Source: Acutalibacter sp. 1XD8-33
Lineage (GTDB): Bacteria; Bacillota; Clostridia; Oscillospirales; Acutalibacteraceae
NCBI RefSeq assembly: GCF_003612555.1
Contig: NZ_RAZF01000008.1
Span: 1 to 64,000 of the forward strand
Length of the DNA stretch: 64,000 nucleotides
Reading direction: 5' to 3'
The notes beneath the pieces are model-generated. The model was not told the origin of the DNA. It saw nothing but the letters and a program-made list of their open reading frames with translations, and did not search any database. Shown one piece after another: positions 1 through 8,859 of the stretch. How positions within the stretch are numbered: position 1 is the stretch's first letter; each line of letters begins with the position of its first letter. The translations under genes and the position numbers were made by a program.

Positions 1-2
1 GG

Positions 3-59
3 ATTTGTGGTGAAACCATTGTACCAGAAGGGCTGACGGGTCTTCAACTTTCATTTTAG
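3..59 (+). CDS. possible 3' end of an upstream gene
   Basis: An open frame enters from the left edge and stops at a TAG at 57-59, giving an 18-residue tail ending in TGLQLSF. It sits 37 bases before the ricF start. In many Clostridia the gene before ylbF is miaB, but this tail does not clearly match the MiaB TRAM domain, so I do not name it. It may not be coding. Confidence 0.2.
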   Translation: MCGETIVPEGLTGLQLSF

Positions 60-96
60 TTTACAGTACGCTAAAAAATTCGTGGAGGAAATGATA

Positions 97-504
97 ATGG
101 ATATTATTGAGCTGACGAGAGAATTAGGTAAAGCGATCCAGGCAGACCCCAGATATGTGGAGATGCAGCTGGCCCGCCAGCAGAGCGATGAGGACCAGGA
201 GCTCCAGGAGGCCATTGGGGAGTTCAACCTTAAGCGGATGGCCATCAGCAACGAAGCCGCTAAGCCTGACCGGAACGATGAAACCATGCAGCGTCTGAAC
301 AAGGAGTTCCGAGAGGTCTATGGAAAAATTATGACCAATGAGCATATGAAACGATATGATGCGGCCAAGACAGAGTTCGACGCGCTCTTCCAGAGGGTGA
401 CGGGAATTCTAAATCTTTGCGCAGAGGGAGATAATCCGGAAACCTGTGATTACGACGCGGCATCCTGCGGCGGCGACTGTTCCAGCTGTGCCGGATGCCA
501 CTAA
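97..504 (+). CDS. ricF: YlbF/YmcA family protein (RicF-like) with Cys-rich C terminus
   Basis: A 135-residue, mostly helical protein of the YlbF/YmcA family (Com_YlbF). In Bacillus subtilis RicF acts with RicA and RicT as a complex that binds Fe-S clusters and controls RNase Y-dependent mRNA processing, competence and sporulation; that role is inferred here from the family. The body is charged and helical, and the last ten residues hold a cysteine cluster (CGGDCSSCAGCH), a good candidate for Fe-S binding. I chose the ATG at 97 because GGAGG at 84-88 is 8 bases away; GTG 82 and ATG 91 would be too close to the ribosome binding site or overlap it. No ricA or ricT is seen in this window. mutS follows after 74 bases. 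Confidence 0.85.
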   Translation: MDIIELTRELGKAIQADPRYVEMQLARQQSDEDQELQEAIGEFNLKRMAISNEAAKPDRNDETMQRLNKEFREVYGKIMTNEHMKRYDAAKTEFDALFQRVTGILNLCAEGDNPETCDYDAASCGGDCSSCAGCH

Positions 505-578
505 AGCGGGTAGTCACATCGAGGAATACCAATTCCACGCGGGTAGGTTTTAAAATTTACAGATAAGGGGCTGGGAGC

Positions 579-3194
579 ATGGCGGATTATTCCCCGATGA
601 TGAAGCAGTATTTTGAAGTGAAAAAGGAACATCCCAATTCCATTCTGTTTTTTCGGTTGGGAGACTTTTATGAGATGTTCTTCAACGATGCGAAAACTGT
701 CTCCCAAGAGCTGGATTTAACGTTAACTGGAAGAGATTGCGGCCAGGGAGAACGCGCACCCATGTGCGGTATCCCCTTCCACAGTGCCGAGGGGTATATT
801 ACGAAACTCCTGGCAAAAGGATACCGGGTGACAATCTGTGACCAGGTGGAGGATCCAAAATCCGCCAAGGGTTTGGTAAAGCGAGAGATCGTTCGGGTAA
901 TCACGCCCGGCACCGTGTTGGAAGGCAGTATGCTGGACGAGGCCCGGAATAACTATATCTGTTCTATGTACTATTGTCCGGCGGGGGTGGGGTTATGCTT
1001 CGCGGATGTTTCCACAGGAGAACTCCATGCCGGGCAGATGGAGGCTGGGGGACATGACTTTACTCGAGAACTGGAAAACCGTCTGACTCGCTATTCCCCC
1101 AGAGAAATTCTAATCAATCCGCAGTTTACAGATTTGACGGCTGTGGGAAATTTTATCCGGGAACGGCTGCAAAGTTCTTTGGAATGTTTGGATGAAGAGA
1201 TTTTCGCGTTGAATCCTGCCAAGGCAGCTGTGGAAAGGCAGTTCAATGGTAAACCCCTGGCAGAGTTGGGGCTAGAGGACAAACCTCTTACCATAATGGC
1301 GCTGGGGGCTCTGCTGGATTATCTGAGCCGTACCCAAATCACCGGGCTGGAGCGCATCACAGAAGTGGAGCTGGAGACGGACTCCGCCTATATGGCCCTA
1401 GATCTGAGCACCATGCGGAACTTGGAGCTGATTGAAACCATGCGCAATAAAGAGCGCAAGGGTTCGTTGCTTTGGGTCCTGGACCGGACAAAAACCGCTA
1501 TGGGCAAGCGGCTGATTCGCGCTTGGCTGGAACGGCCCCTTTTGAGTCCGGCTAAAATCACATTGCGGTTGAACGCGGTGGAGGAATTGGTCGGGGATCA
1601 GCTCCTGTTGGACGAGCTGGTGGAACAGCTCACCGGCATCCATGATTTGGAGCGTATAATGACCCGTGTTGTTTATGGCTCCGCGAATGGGCGGGAATTG
1701 CGGGCGCTGTGCGCCGCCCTGCAAAAACTGCCTGGGCTGAAACGGGTTCTGGAACGCTGTCAGTCCACGCTGCTGGGAGACCTGAATTTCCAGATTGACA
1801 GCCTGGAGGATGTGGCCCAGCGAATTGACCGGGCGATTGACGAGAATCCTCCTTTTACAATCCGGGAGGGTAAGCTGATCAAAAAGGGGTATAGCCCAGA
1901 GCTGGACGAAATCCGCAGCGATATGAGCGGCGGACAGGCTCTGATCGCTTCTGTGGAAGCCCGGGAGCGGGAGCGCACCGGCATCCCCAAGCTGAAGGTG
2001 GGGTTTAACAAGGTATTCGGCTACTATATAGAGGTAACCAATTCCTATAAAGACCAAGTACCCCAGGATTACATACGCAAACAGACTCTCACCGGCGGGG
2101 AACGATATATTACGCCGGAGCTGAAAGAGCTGGAAAACCGGGTTCTCGGCGCTCACGACCGGTCTATTGAGTTGGAGGGTAAGCTCTTTGAGGAGATCCG
2201 CCGCAGTGTGGCCCAGGAGTTGAATCGGATCCAGCAGAGCGCCAAGGCTGTGGCATCGTTGGATGTGCTGGCGTCCTTTGCTGTGGTTTCCATAAAAAAC
2301 GACTATTCCCGGCCTGTAGTGAATGTAAGCGGCAAGCTGTATCTCAAGGATGGCCGCCATCCGGTGGTGGAAGCGCTGCTTCATGAGTCGCCTTTTGTGC
2401 CCAACGATGTGGACCTGGACATGAACGATACTCGCGTGGCGGTGATCACTGGGCCCAATATGGCGGGGAAATCCACCTATATGCGTCAGATTGCCATCAT
2501 CGCCATTATGGCCCAAATTGGCTGTTTTGTGCCTGCGGCGGTGGCGGAAATCGGCATTGTGGACGGAATCTACACCCGGGTGGGAGCCTCCGACGACCTT
2601 TCGGCGGGGCAGTCCACCTTTATGATTGAGATGAGCGAGGTAGCGGAGATTCTAAGAAATGCTACCTCTCAGAGCCTGATTATCTTTGATGAAATCGGCC
2701 GGGGCACCTCCACGTTTGATGGTATGAGCATTGCCCGGGCCGTGCTGGAATATGTACAGGATCCCAAGCTGTTGGGGGCAAAGACTCTTTTTGCCACCCA
2801 TTACCATGAGCTGACGGAGATGGAAAGCCTCCTGTCTGGAGTTAGAAACTTCAATATCGCGGTGAAGAAGCGGGGAGACGATATCACCTTTTTGCGTCGG
2901 ATTGTGCGGGGTGGAGCAGACGATAGCTTCGGGATCGAAGTGGCCAAGCTGGCCGGTGTGCCGGATAAGGTGATCCGGCGGGCAAAGCAGGTGCTGGCCG
3001 AACTGGAAAGCACAGGCGGAGAGGAAGTCTCCCGTCGGGCGGCGTTCCGCCTACAGGAGGAGCCTGTGCAGCTGACCATAGAGGGCACGGATGGGGAGGT
3101 GCTCCAGAAACTGCGGACCCTGGATGTAAACGCGCTGACCCCCATTCAGTGCATGAACACCCTCTTTGAACTGTGTAATTTGCTGAAAGATTAG
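579..3194 (+). CDS. mutS: DNA mismatch repair protein MutS
   Basis: This 871-residue ATPase recognises base mismatches and small loops and recruits MutL. The mismatch-binding Phe-X-Glu motif is F30-Y31-E32 (in LGDFYEMF), followed by the connector and lever domains. The C-terminal ABC-type ATPase has Walker A GPNMAGKS at 625-632 and Walker B FDEIGRGTS with D704/E705. The length is typical of MutS1, and the C-terminal helix-turn-helix dimerisation part is present. The start at 579 is preceded by a GGGAG box. mutL lies 1.4 kb downstream, with two unrelated-looking genes between, so mutS and mutL probably share an operon. Confidence 0.98.
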   Translation: MADYSPMMKQYFEVKKEHPNSILFFRLGDFYEMFFNDAKTVSQELDLTLTGRDCGQGERAPMCGIPFHSAEGYITKLLAKGYRVTICDQVEDPKSAKGLVKREIVRVITPGTVLEGSMLDEARNNYICSMYYCPAGVGLCFADVSTGELHAGQMEAGGHDFTRELENRLTRYSPREILINPQFTDLTAVGNFIRERLQSSLECLDEEIFALNPAKAAVERQFNGKPLAELGLEDKPLTIMALGALLDYLSRTQITGLERITEVELETDSAYMALDLSTMRNLELIETMRNKERKGSLLWVLDRTKTAMGKRLIRAWLERPLLSPAKITLRLNAVEELVGDQLLLDELVEQLTGIHDLERIMTRVVYGSANGRELRALCAALQKLPGLKRVLERCQSTLLGDLNFQIDSLEDVAQRIDRAIDENPPFTIREGKLIKKGYSPELDEIRSDMSGGQALIASVEARERERTGIPKLKVGFNKVFGYYIEVTNSYKDQVPQDYIRKQTLTGGERYITPELKELENRVLGAHDRSIELEGKLFEEIRRSVAQELNRIQQSAKAVASLDVLASFAVVSIKNDYSRPVVNVSGKLYLKDGRHPVVEALLHESPFVPNDVDLDMNDTRVAVITGPNMAGKSTYMRQIAIIAIMAQIGCFVPAAVAEIGIVDGIYTRVGASDDLSAGQSTFMIEMSEVAEILRNATSQSLIIFDEIGRGTSTFDGMSIARAVLEYVQDPKLLGAKTLFATHYHELTEMESLLSGVRNFNIAVKKRGDDITFLRRIVRGGADDSFGIEVAKLAGVPDKVIRRAKQVLAELESTGGEEVSRRAAFRLQEEPVQLTIEGTDGEVLQKLRTLDVNALTPIQCMNTLFELCNLLKD

Positions 3195-3205
3195 GAGACT
3201 TCTTT

Positions 3206-3961
3206 ATGGATCATTATCAGGATATCAACGCGGCCACCATTGACAGATGGATCGAAGAAGGCTGGGAGTGGGGCATTCCCATTTCCCATGAAGAATATGA
3301 AAGTGCCAGGAATGGCTGTTGGAACGTGCTTTTGAGCCCCACAAAGCCGGTGCCACATGAATGGTTTGGCGATTTAAAGGGGAAGCGGGTGCTGGGGCTT
3401 GCCAGCGGTGGCGGGCAGCAGATGCCTATTTTTGCGGCTCTGGGCGCGGTTTGCACGGTGTTCGACTACTCAGAGCGCCAATTGGAGAGCGAACGGCTGG
3501 TATCAGAGCGGGAGGGCTATGAGATCCGCATTGTCCGGGGGGATATGACCAAGCCCTTGCCTTTTAAGGACGGGGAATTCGATTTGATCTTCCACCCCGT
3601 CTCCAACTGCTATGTGCAAGAGGTCAAGCCTATTTTCAAGGAGTGCTACCGGGTGCTCAAGCCGGGTGGTATTCTGCTTTCCGGACTGGACAATGGAATC
3701 AACTTCCTCTTTGTGGACGAAAACAATCGGGAGGAGCTCTGCACCTTTCCCTTTGACCCCACGAAAGACCCGGGATTGATGGGGCAGATGCTGGAAGCGG
3801 ACGACGGGGTGCAGTTTTCTCACACCATGGAGGAGCAGATTGGCGGCCAGCTGGAGGCAGGCTTCCGCATGACGCATCTCTATGAGGATACGAACGGCGC
3901 GGGTATACTCCACGAGCACAATATTCCTTGCTTTTTGGCCACGCGTGCAGTAAAGGAATGA
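3206..3961 (+). CDS. class I SAM-dependent methyltransferase
   Basis: A 251-residue methyltransferase of the UbiE/Methyltransf_11 type. Motif I is VLGLASGGGQQ near residues 64-74, the acidic residue after strand 2 is in VFDYSERQ, and the post-motif region LIFHPVSNCYVQEVKPIFKE leads to the YRVLKPGG signature. The family alkylates small molecules, proteins or RNA, and the substrate cannot be told from the sequence. It starts 11 bases after mutS, and its stop overlaps an ATG of the next gene (ATGA). Its place between mutS and mutL is not proof of a role in mismatch repair. Confidence 0.85.
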   Translation: MDHYQDINAATIDRWIEEGWEWGIPISHEEYESARNGCWNVLLSPTKPVPHEWFGDLKGKRVLGLASGGGQQMPIFAALGAVCTVFDYSERQLESERLVSEREGYEIRIVRGDMTKPLPFKDGEFDLIFHPVSNCYVQEVKPIFKECYRVLKPGGILLSGLDNGINFLFVDENNREELCTFPFDPTKDPGLMGQMLEADDGVQFSHTMEEQIGGQLEAGFRMTHLYEDTNGAGILHEHNIPCFLATRAVKE

Positions 3962-3966
3962 GTAAG

Positions 3967-4593
3967 ATGGGAAAAAAGAAACCGGAAATTCAGAGAGTTA
4001 ACAGCTATCGTGATTCTCGGTTTTCCCAGAAAGTGCTCGACCAGCATGGCGCCTTTCTGGCAGAGGGCGCGCCCTTTGAGGTGGAGATCCTCAGCGGAAA
4101 TTCCGCCCGGGTATCTGGGGCAAGGCCAGAACTTTACATTGCAGTGATCGAAGCTTTCCGCTTTTATGCAGGGCATATCTATAAGTTCTACAATACCCAG
4201 GGAGAATTGATCCGGGAGTATCCGCCGGTGGAGCTGTTTCCTGTAAAGCTAAAAGACATACAGCCCTCCCAGTTCTATGTGGATGAAGAGAAGCTGGTGG
4301 CGATCCACACTTTCATCAAAAATCCGGAGGATATCGTTATCCCTGTTATGCGGGCGGACGGACGATATATTTCTGGGGACGGGCATACTCGGCTGGCGGC
4401 GGCAGTGGACATGGGATTCGAATCCGTGCTTGCTTTTGCAGCTCCGGCAGGGGATTATCTCGCCGCTTTTGCCAAGGAAGCGAGAAAACGAGGCATTTTT
4501 TCTCCATATGATCTGTCAATCGTTTCTCATCAAGACTACGAAGTAAGATGGAATCAATTTTGTGATGAATTTATAGCAAAACAAAAATTGTGA
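3967..4593 (+). CDS. ParB/sulfiredoxin-fold hypothetical protein
   Basis: A protein of about 208 residues whose central part resembles the ParB N-terminal/Srx fold. The phrase LKDIQPSQFYVDEEKL is followed by a GDGHTRLAAAVDMGF segment, matching the pattern (introducing strand, then GxGHxR and a helix) seen in ParB, in plasmid partition proteins and in SerK-type free-serine kinases. No ParB helix-turn-helix is visible, so it is unlikely to be a chromosome-partition protein. AAAGGA at 3952-3957 favours the ATG at 3967 over the overlapping ATG at 3958. The true reaction (nuclease, nucleotide-binding or kinase) is unknown. It is probably translated together with the methyltransferase before it. 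Confidence 0.6.
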   Translation: MGKKKPEIQRVNSYRDSRFSQKVLDQHGAFLAEGAPFEVEILSGNSARVSGARPELYIAVIEAFRFYAGHIYKFYNTQGELIREYPPVELFPVKLKDIQPSQFYVDEEKLVAIHTFIKNPEDIVIPVMRADGRYISGDGHTRLAAAVDMGFESVLAFAAPAGDYLAAFAKEARKRGIFSPYDLSIVSHQDYEVRWNQFCDEFIAKQKL

Positions 4594-4636
4594 CATTTTT
4601 GGCATGTAAGAAATTCTACCAATAAAGAGGGATGCT

Positions 4637-6535
4637 ATGCCTAAAATACAGGTATTGGACAAACAGGTGGCGGAGTTGATCGCGGCTGGCGAGGTGGTAG
4701 AACGGCCGTCGGCGGTTATCAAGGAACTGGTAGAAAATTCCGTAGACGCGGGGGCCAGCGTCATCACGGTAGAAATCCGCCGGGGTGGCATTACCTATAT
4801 GCGGGTAACGGATAATGGCTGTGGCATTGCTCCCGAGGACGTGCCGGTAGCTTTTTTGCGTCATGCCACCAGCAAGGTGTCCAAGCAGGATGACTTGAAC
4901 GCCATAGGGACCTTGGGCTTTCGAGGCGAAGCTCTGGCGTCGATCTCGGCAGTAGCGCATGTAGAGCTTTTCACGCGGGCCGAAGGTCAGGCTGCTGGCG
5001 TGCGTTATGCTTGTGGAGGAGAGACAGAACCGGAGTGTTCGGAAGCAGGCTGCCCTCAAGGGACAACTATTGTCGTGCGAGATTTATTTTTTAATACCCC
5101 CGCCAGAATGAAATTTCTGAAGAAGGACTCTACTGAAGGGAATTCTGTAGCCGGAGTTCTGGATAAGCTGGCTATGTCCCACCCAGAAATCTCCATTCGC
5201 CTTATCCGGGATGGTAAGGAACAGCTGCATACGCCGGGAGACAATAAGCTGTCCTCCGCAATTTATGCTGTATACGGGCGGGAATTTTCCTCCACATTGA
5301 TTCCGGTGGAATACGATCTGGAGCATGTAAAGGTCAGCGGCTTTATCAGTGCGCCGTCTGGCAGCAGACCCAACCGAAGTATGCAGAATTTTTTCATCAA
5401 TGGACGCTTTATCCGTAGCCGTACCGCCATGGCCGCTTTGGAGGAGGCCTATAAGGGTTCTATCATGGTGGGCAAATTTCCGGCCTGTGCGCTCCACCTG
5501 CAGGTGGCCTGTGGGGCGGTAGATGTTAATGTGCACCCCGCAAAACTGGAAGTGCGGTTTGTTAATGAGAGACCAATTTTTGACGCGGTATATCATGGAG
5601 TGCGATCCGCCTTAACGGCCGGTGATAAACCCAAAGTAATGGAGTTAAAGAGGCCTCCAGCCTCTCCTTATGCGTCGGTTCTGGAAAAGCAGGAACAGAT
5701 TCGTTTTCCGGTTGAACCGGCGGGACATAAGCATACCCTTTTGCGGGACAGTGGGGCTGTAGCGCGAAACCTTTATGAGGAGCCCAATCCAATTTTGGCG
5801 TTGTTGGACCAAACGCCCCGGCCTGTTTCCCCGCCAAAAGAACCGCAGAAGCATATCCCTCGGTCAGTGCCAATGCCTTTGCCTGAACCGGAAGAAAAAC
5901 AGACGGAGCCTCCTCAGCCGGCGGCAGAATCAGATTCTCCGCTTTCGCCAAAAGTGACATCGGATTTTTCCTCCCGCATATTGGGAGAGGCTTTTGGAAC
6001 CTATATCATTGTGGAATATAGCCAGGATGAATTGATGCTGATTGATAAGCACGCCGCCCATGAAAGGCTGCTCTATGAACGGCTGAAGGCCAATGAGAAC
6101 GGTTGTGAGGCGCAGACATTGTTAGAGCCGATAGCGGTTCATTTGGATAAGGACGAATACTCTGCGGTACTAGCGAATGAAGCAAGATTAAGCGAGGCAG
6201 GGTTTGAGGTATCTGATTTTGGCACGGGAACCGTGTTGGTTCGTTCGGCCCCACTGTTGCTGGATGGCCAGGATGCCGCTGCGGCTATGATGGAGATTGC
6301 AGGATACTTAGCTGGTTTTCGGACAGAGATTACTACCGAGCATATGGACTGGGTTTACCATAGTGTGGCTTGCCGTGCCGCAATGAAGGCCGGAGACCAT
6401 ACCAGCCGGAAAGAATTGCTCGCTCTCGCGGCCGAGTTGGAACGCAATCCTCAGGTGCGGTACTGCCCTCATGGCCGGCCGGTATATATCCTGTTGAAAC
6501 GGCGGGAGATTGAAAAACAGTTTGGGAGAACATAA
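4637..6535 (+). CDS. mutL: DNA mismatch repair protein MutL
   Basis: A 632-residue GHKL ATPase that couples MutS to strand incision. The N-terminal ATP site shows ELVENSVDAGA (E30 to A40), DNGCGI and a GFRGEAL loop. A Pro/Glu-rich linker spans roughly residues 340-430. The C-terminal domain has DKHAAHERLLYE starting at D470, which fits the endonuclease motif DQHAx2Ex4E, plus ACRAA and CPHGRP metal-site motifs near the end. It is therefore predicted to be a nicking-type MutL, as expected in a bacterium without MutH. Its stop overlaps the start of miaA (TAATG), so the two are likely translationally coupled. Confidence 0.97.
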   Translation: MPKIQVLDKQVAELIAAGEVVERPSAVIKELVENSVDAGASVITVEIRRGGITYMRVTDNGCGIAPEDVPVAFLRHATSKVSKQDDLNAIGTLGFRGEALASISAVAHVELFTRAEGQAAGVRYACGGETEPECSEAGCPQGTTIVVRDLFFNTPARMKFLKKDSTEGNSVAGVLDKLAMSHPEISIRLIRDGKEQLHTPGDNKLSSAIYAVYGREFSSTLIPVEYDLEHVKVSGFISAPSGSRPNRSMQNFFINGRFIRSRTAMAALEEAYKGSIMVGKFPACALHLQVACGAVDVNVHPAKLEVRFVNERPIFDAVYHGVRSALTAGDKPKVMELKRPPASPYASVLEKQEQIRFPVEPAGHKHTLLRDSGAVARNLYEEPNPILALLDQTPRPVSPPKEPQKHIPRSVPMPLPEPEEKQTEPPQPAAESDSPLSPKVTSDFSSRILGEAFGTYIIVEYSQDELMLIDKHAAHERLLYERLKANENGCEAQTLLEPIAVHLDKDEYSAVLANEARLSEAGFEVSDFGTGTVLVRSAPLLLDGQDAAAAMMEIAGYLAGFRTEITTEHMDWVYHSVACRAAMKAGDHTSRKELLALAAELERNPQVRYCPHGRPVYILLKRREIEKQFGRT

Positions 6536-7491
6536 TGGCAGAGAAGCAAACGGTAGTGGCTATAACCGGCCCTACGGCAACGGGAAAAACTGGGTTAGCC
6601 ATTGCTTTGGCGAAAGAGTGGAATGGTGAGATTATTTCCTGCGATTCCATGCAGATATATCGAGGCCTGGAAATTGGCACTGCCCAGCCGACCGCTCAAG
6701 AACGGGATCAGGTGCCTCACCATCTGATCGGCTTTTTAGATTGGGAAGAAAAATTCAGCGTTTCTGACTATGTTTCTTTGGCAGGCAAGGCTATAATGGA
6801 AATTTGTAGCCAGGGGAAACTGCCCATTCTGGTGGGAGGAACGGGGCTTTACGCCCGGTCCCTGCTGCGAGGATTTACATTTAAAGAGGAATGTCGAAGT
6901 GAAGAGCTGCGGGAACAACTGTTTCACCAGGCTCAGGAATTGGGTCCGGGCGAGATGCACCGCCGTTTGACGGAACTTGATCCAATTTCAGCAGAGATCA
7001 TCCATCCCAATAATACAAAGCGGGTATTGCGGGCCTTGGAGTATACCATACTCTCCGGTGAGCCTTTCTCTCAGCAGGCAGCTCGTTCCCAAAAAGCAGA
7101 ACCAGTCTATAGATATGTTATGCTCTGCCCGGTGTTTCGGGACCGCCAAAAGTTATATGAACGGATTAACTTGCGGGTAGATGAGATGTTGGCCGCAGGA
7201 CTTTTGGAAGAAGCGGTAGCTTTTTTCCGCTTTTGCCAAACCGCAAGGAAGCTGCCAACTGCGGCGCAGTCCATAGGGTATAAGGAACTGTTCCCCTATT
7301 TTCGGGGGAAAATCTCTTTGAATGAGGCGGTTGAAAGCATCAAACAAGAGAGCCGCCGGTATGCGAAAAGACAGCTGACCTGGTTTGCCCGGGAACCGCA
7401 GATACGGTACCTCTATATGGATGAGCTGCACTCCATTCAGGCGGCAAAAAAGATGGCGGTCGAAATATTGAGAGAAGAAGGGGTACTATAA
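6535..7491 (+). CDS. miaA: tRNA dimethylallyltransferase MiaA
   Basis: This 318-residue enzyme transfers a dimethylallyl group to A37 of tRNAs that read UNN codons. The P-loop GPTATGKT is at residues 11-18, followed by the DSMQIYRG and GTAQPT signatures, the HHLIGF motif and VGGTGLYARSL. The SIGYKE motif lies in the C-terminal third. The ATG shares one base with the mutL stop. The pairing mutL-miaA is standard in Firmicutes. Confidence 0.97.
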   Translation: MAEKQTVVAITGPTATGKTGLAIALAKEWNGEIISCDSMQIYRGLEIGTAQPTAQERDQVPHHLIGFLDWEEKFSVSDYVSLAGKAIMEICSQGKLPILVGGTGLYARSLLRGFTFKEECRSEELREQLFHQAQELGPGEMHRRLTELDPISAEIIHPNNTKRVLRALEYTILSGEPFSQQAARSQKAEPVYRYVMLCPVFRDRQKLYERINLRVDEMLAAGLLEEAVAFFRFCQTARKLPTAAQSIGYKELFPYFRGKISLNEAVESIKQESRRYAKRQLTWFAREPQIRYLYMDELHSIQAAKKMAVEILREEGVL

Positions 7492-7548
7492 ATTGTGGCG
7501 ATACCTCTTTTTTAGATAAAAGACGGCAAAGTTGGGAGGTGCTTTTTA

Positions 7549-8859
7549 TTGGATTCGAAAAGAATCGGGACAATGGCCTCAGTTGTAATCGCGCTGCTGC
7601 TCCTTATTTATGTATGCTTTAATGTAGTGAATGGGCAGAGCAATTCAGCCGTTACTACAGAAATTGCCTTATATGGGGAGGTTTCTGATACGCTGCAGGC
7701 TCAAGGCTTTGCGGTTCGGGAAGAGGACGTGATTACACCAAGCTATCAAGGTGTGCTGAACTTTCGGGTGGCAAGCGGCGCCAGGGTTTCAAAAGGCGGC
7801 GTAATCGCAGATGTCTTTCACTCCGAAAGCGACGCGGCAGCTCAAAATATAGCCGACCGGCTCGACCGGGAAATTCAAAGCCTCTCTCCTCTTGCTCAAC
7901 CAATAGATTATTTTGTTTCTGCTTCTGTGTCTACCGGCGATCAAATTTATGACTCTCTTGGCCGCATTCTAGTCAACGTGCAGAGGAATAAGTTTACCAG
8001 TGTAGTCGTGCCAAAGGAGGACTTATTGTCCTCGCTCAGCCGCAAGCAGGTTATTTCTGGAGAAGAAAGCGCGGAAGATTATGCCCAGCGGGTGGAAGAG
8101 CTGGAGGAGGAAAAAATGCAGTTGACTGCCGGCACGGCTCAGGCAGTAGATAGAGTGGAGGCGCCTGGCTCGGGATATTTTGTAGGCTCCACCGATGGAT
8201 TTGAAAATGTGATAGGAGTGGATGATATTCTGGGAATCACTCCGGAAGAAGTGGAAAACCTGCTAGCTCTTCAGCAGGGAACAGGGACCCAGTCCTCAGT
8301 GGGAAAAATATGCTCCAATTTTAAATGGTATCTGGTCTGTGTGCTGGATGAGGACGATATGATGAAGTTTGAGGGAGTGGAGGATGTAAGCCTTGATATT
8401 CCCTTTGCCAGCACGGAGACAATCCCTGCCAAGGTTGCGGCAAAAAATCGAGACATAAAAACCGGAAAAACTGCGGTTGTACTGGAATGCTCCTACATGG
8501 ATGCAGATATTGCCACTGTACGCAACGAAACTGTACAGATCAATGTGAAAAAGTATTCCGGAGTGTTGGTGAACGAGAGAGCTTTACGCTTCTGTGATGT
8601 AGAATATACAGAAGTAGATGAGACCGGAAATTCGGTCACAAAAGTGAGAGAAAATGTAAAAGGCGTATATGTGGTTTTTGGTGGCCAGCTAAAATTTGTA
8701 CAAGTGTTCACCGAAAAGGATGTAAATGGATATGCGGTATGTAAGACGGAATTGAGCGATGGAGAAGAGAAAAATCTGGTTACGGATAGGACCGTGCAGC
8801 TATATGATAAAGTAGTGGTGGGAGGAGTGAACCTATATGATGGAAAAATCATTCAATGA
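7549..8859 (+). CDS. HlyD-like membrane-anchored protein
   Basis: A 436-residue protein with one N-terminal membrane helix (about residues 9-27) and a large outer part. Residues 60-85 (TPSYQGVLNFRVASGARVSKGG) look like a biotinyl/lipoyl-like hairpin of HlyD/RND adaptor proteins, and a coiled segment follows (EDYAQRVEELEEEK). The start is TTG at 7549, 8 bases after GGGAGGT. No transporter partner is adjacent; instead yggS and sepF follow, and the last 23 bases overlap yggS. In a monoderm cell it would face the cell wall. A role in envelope or division physiology is only an inference from position. Confidence 0.65.
   Translation: MDSKRIGTMASVVIALLLLIYVCFNVVNGQSNSAVTTEIALYGEVSDTLQAQGFAVREEDVITPSYQGVLNFRVASGARVSKGGVIADVFHSESDAAAQNIADRLDREIQSLSPLAQPIDYFVSASVSTGDQIYDSLGRILVNVQRNKFTSVVVPKEDLLSSLSRKQVISGEESAEDYAQRVEELEEEKMQLTAGTAQAVDRVEAPGSGYFVGSTDGFENVIGVDDILGITPEEVENLLALQQGTGTQSSVGKICSNFKWYLVCVLDEDDMMKFEGVEDVSLDIPFASTETIPAKVAAKNRDIKTGKTAVVLECSYMDADIATVRNETVQINVKKYSGVLVNERALRFCDVEYTEVDETGNSVTKVRENVKGVYVVFGGQLKFVQVFTEKDVNGYAVCKTELSDGEEKNLVTDRTVQLYDKVVVGGVNLYDGKIIQ

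Noticed and set aside
1398-2516. A 372-codon open frame on the minus strand inside mutS
   Set aside because: It lies antisense to a clear mutS with all motifs, has no recognisable domain and reflects codon bias of the plus strand.
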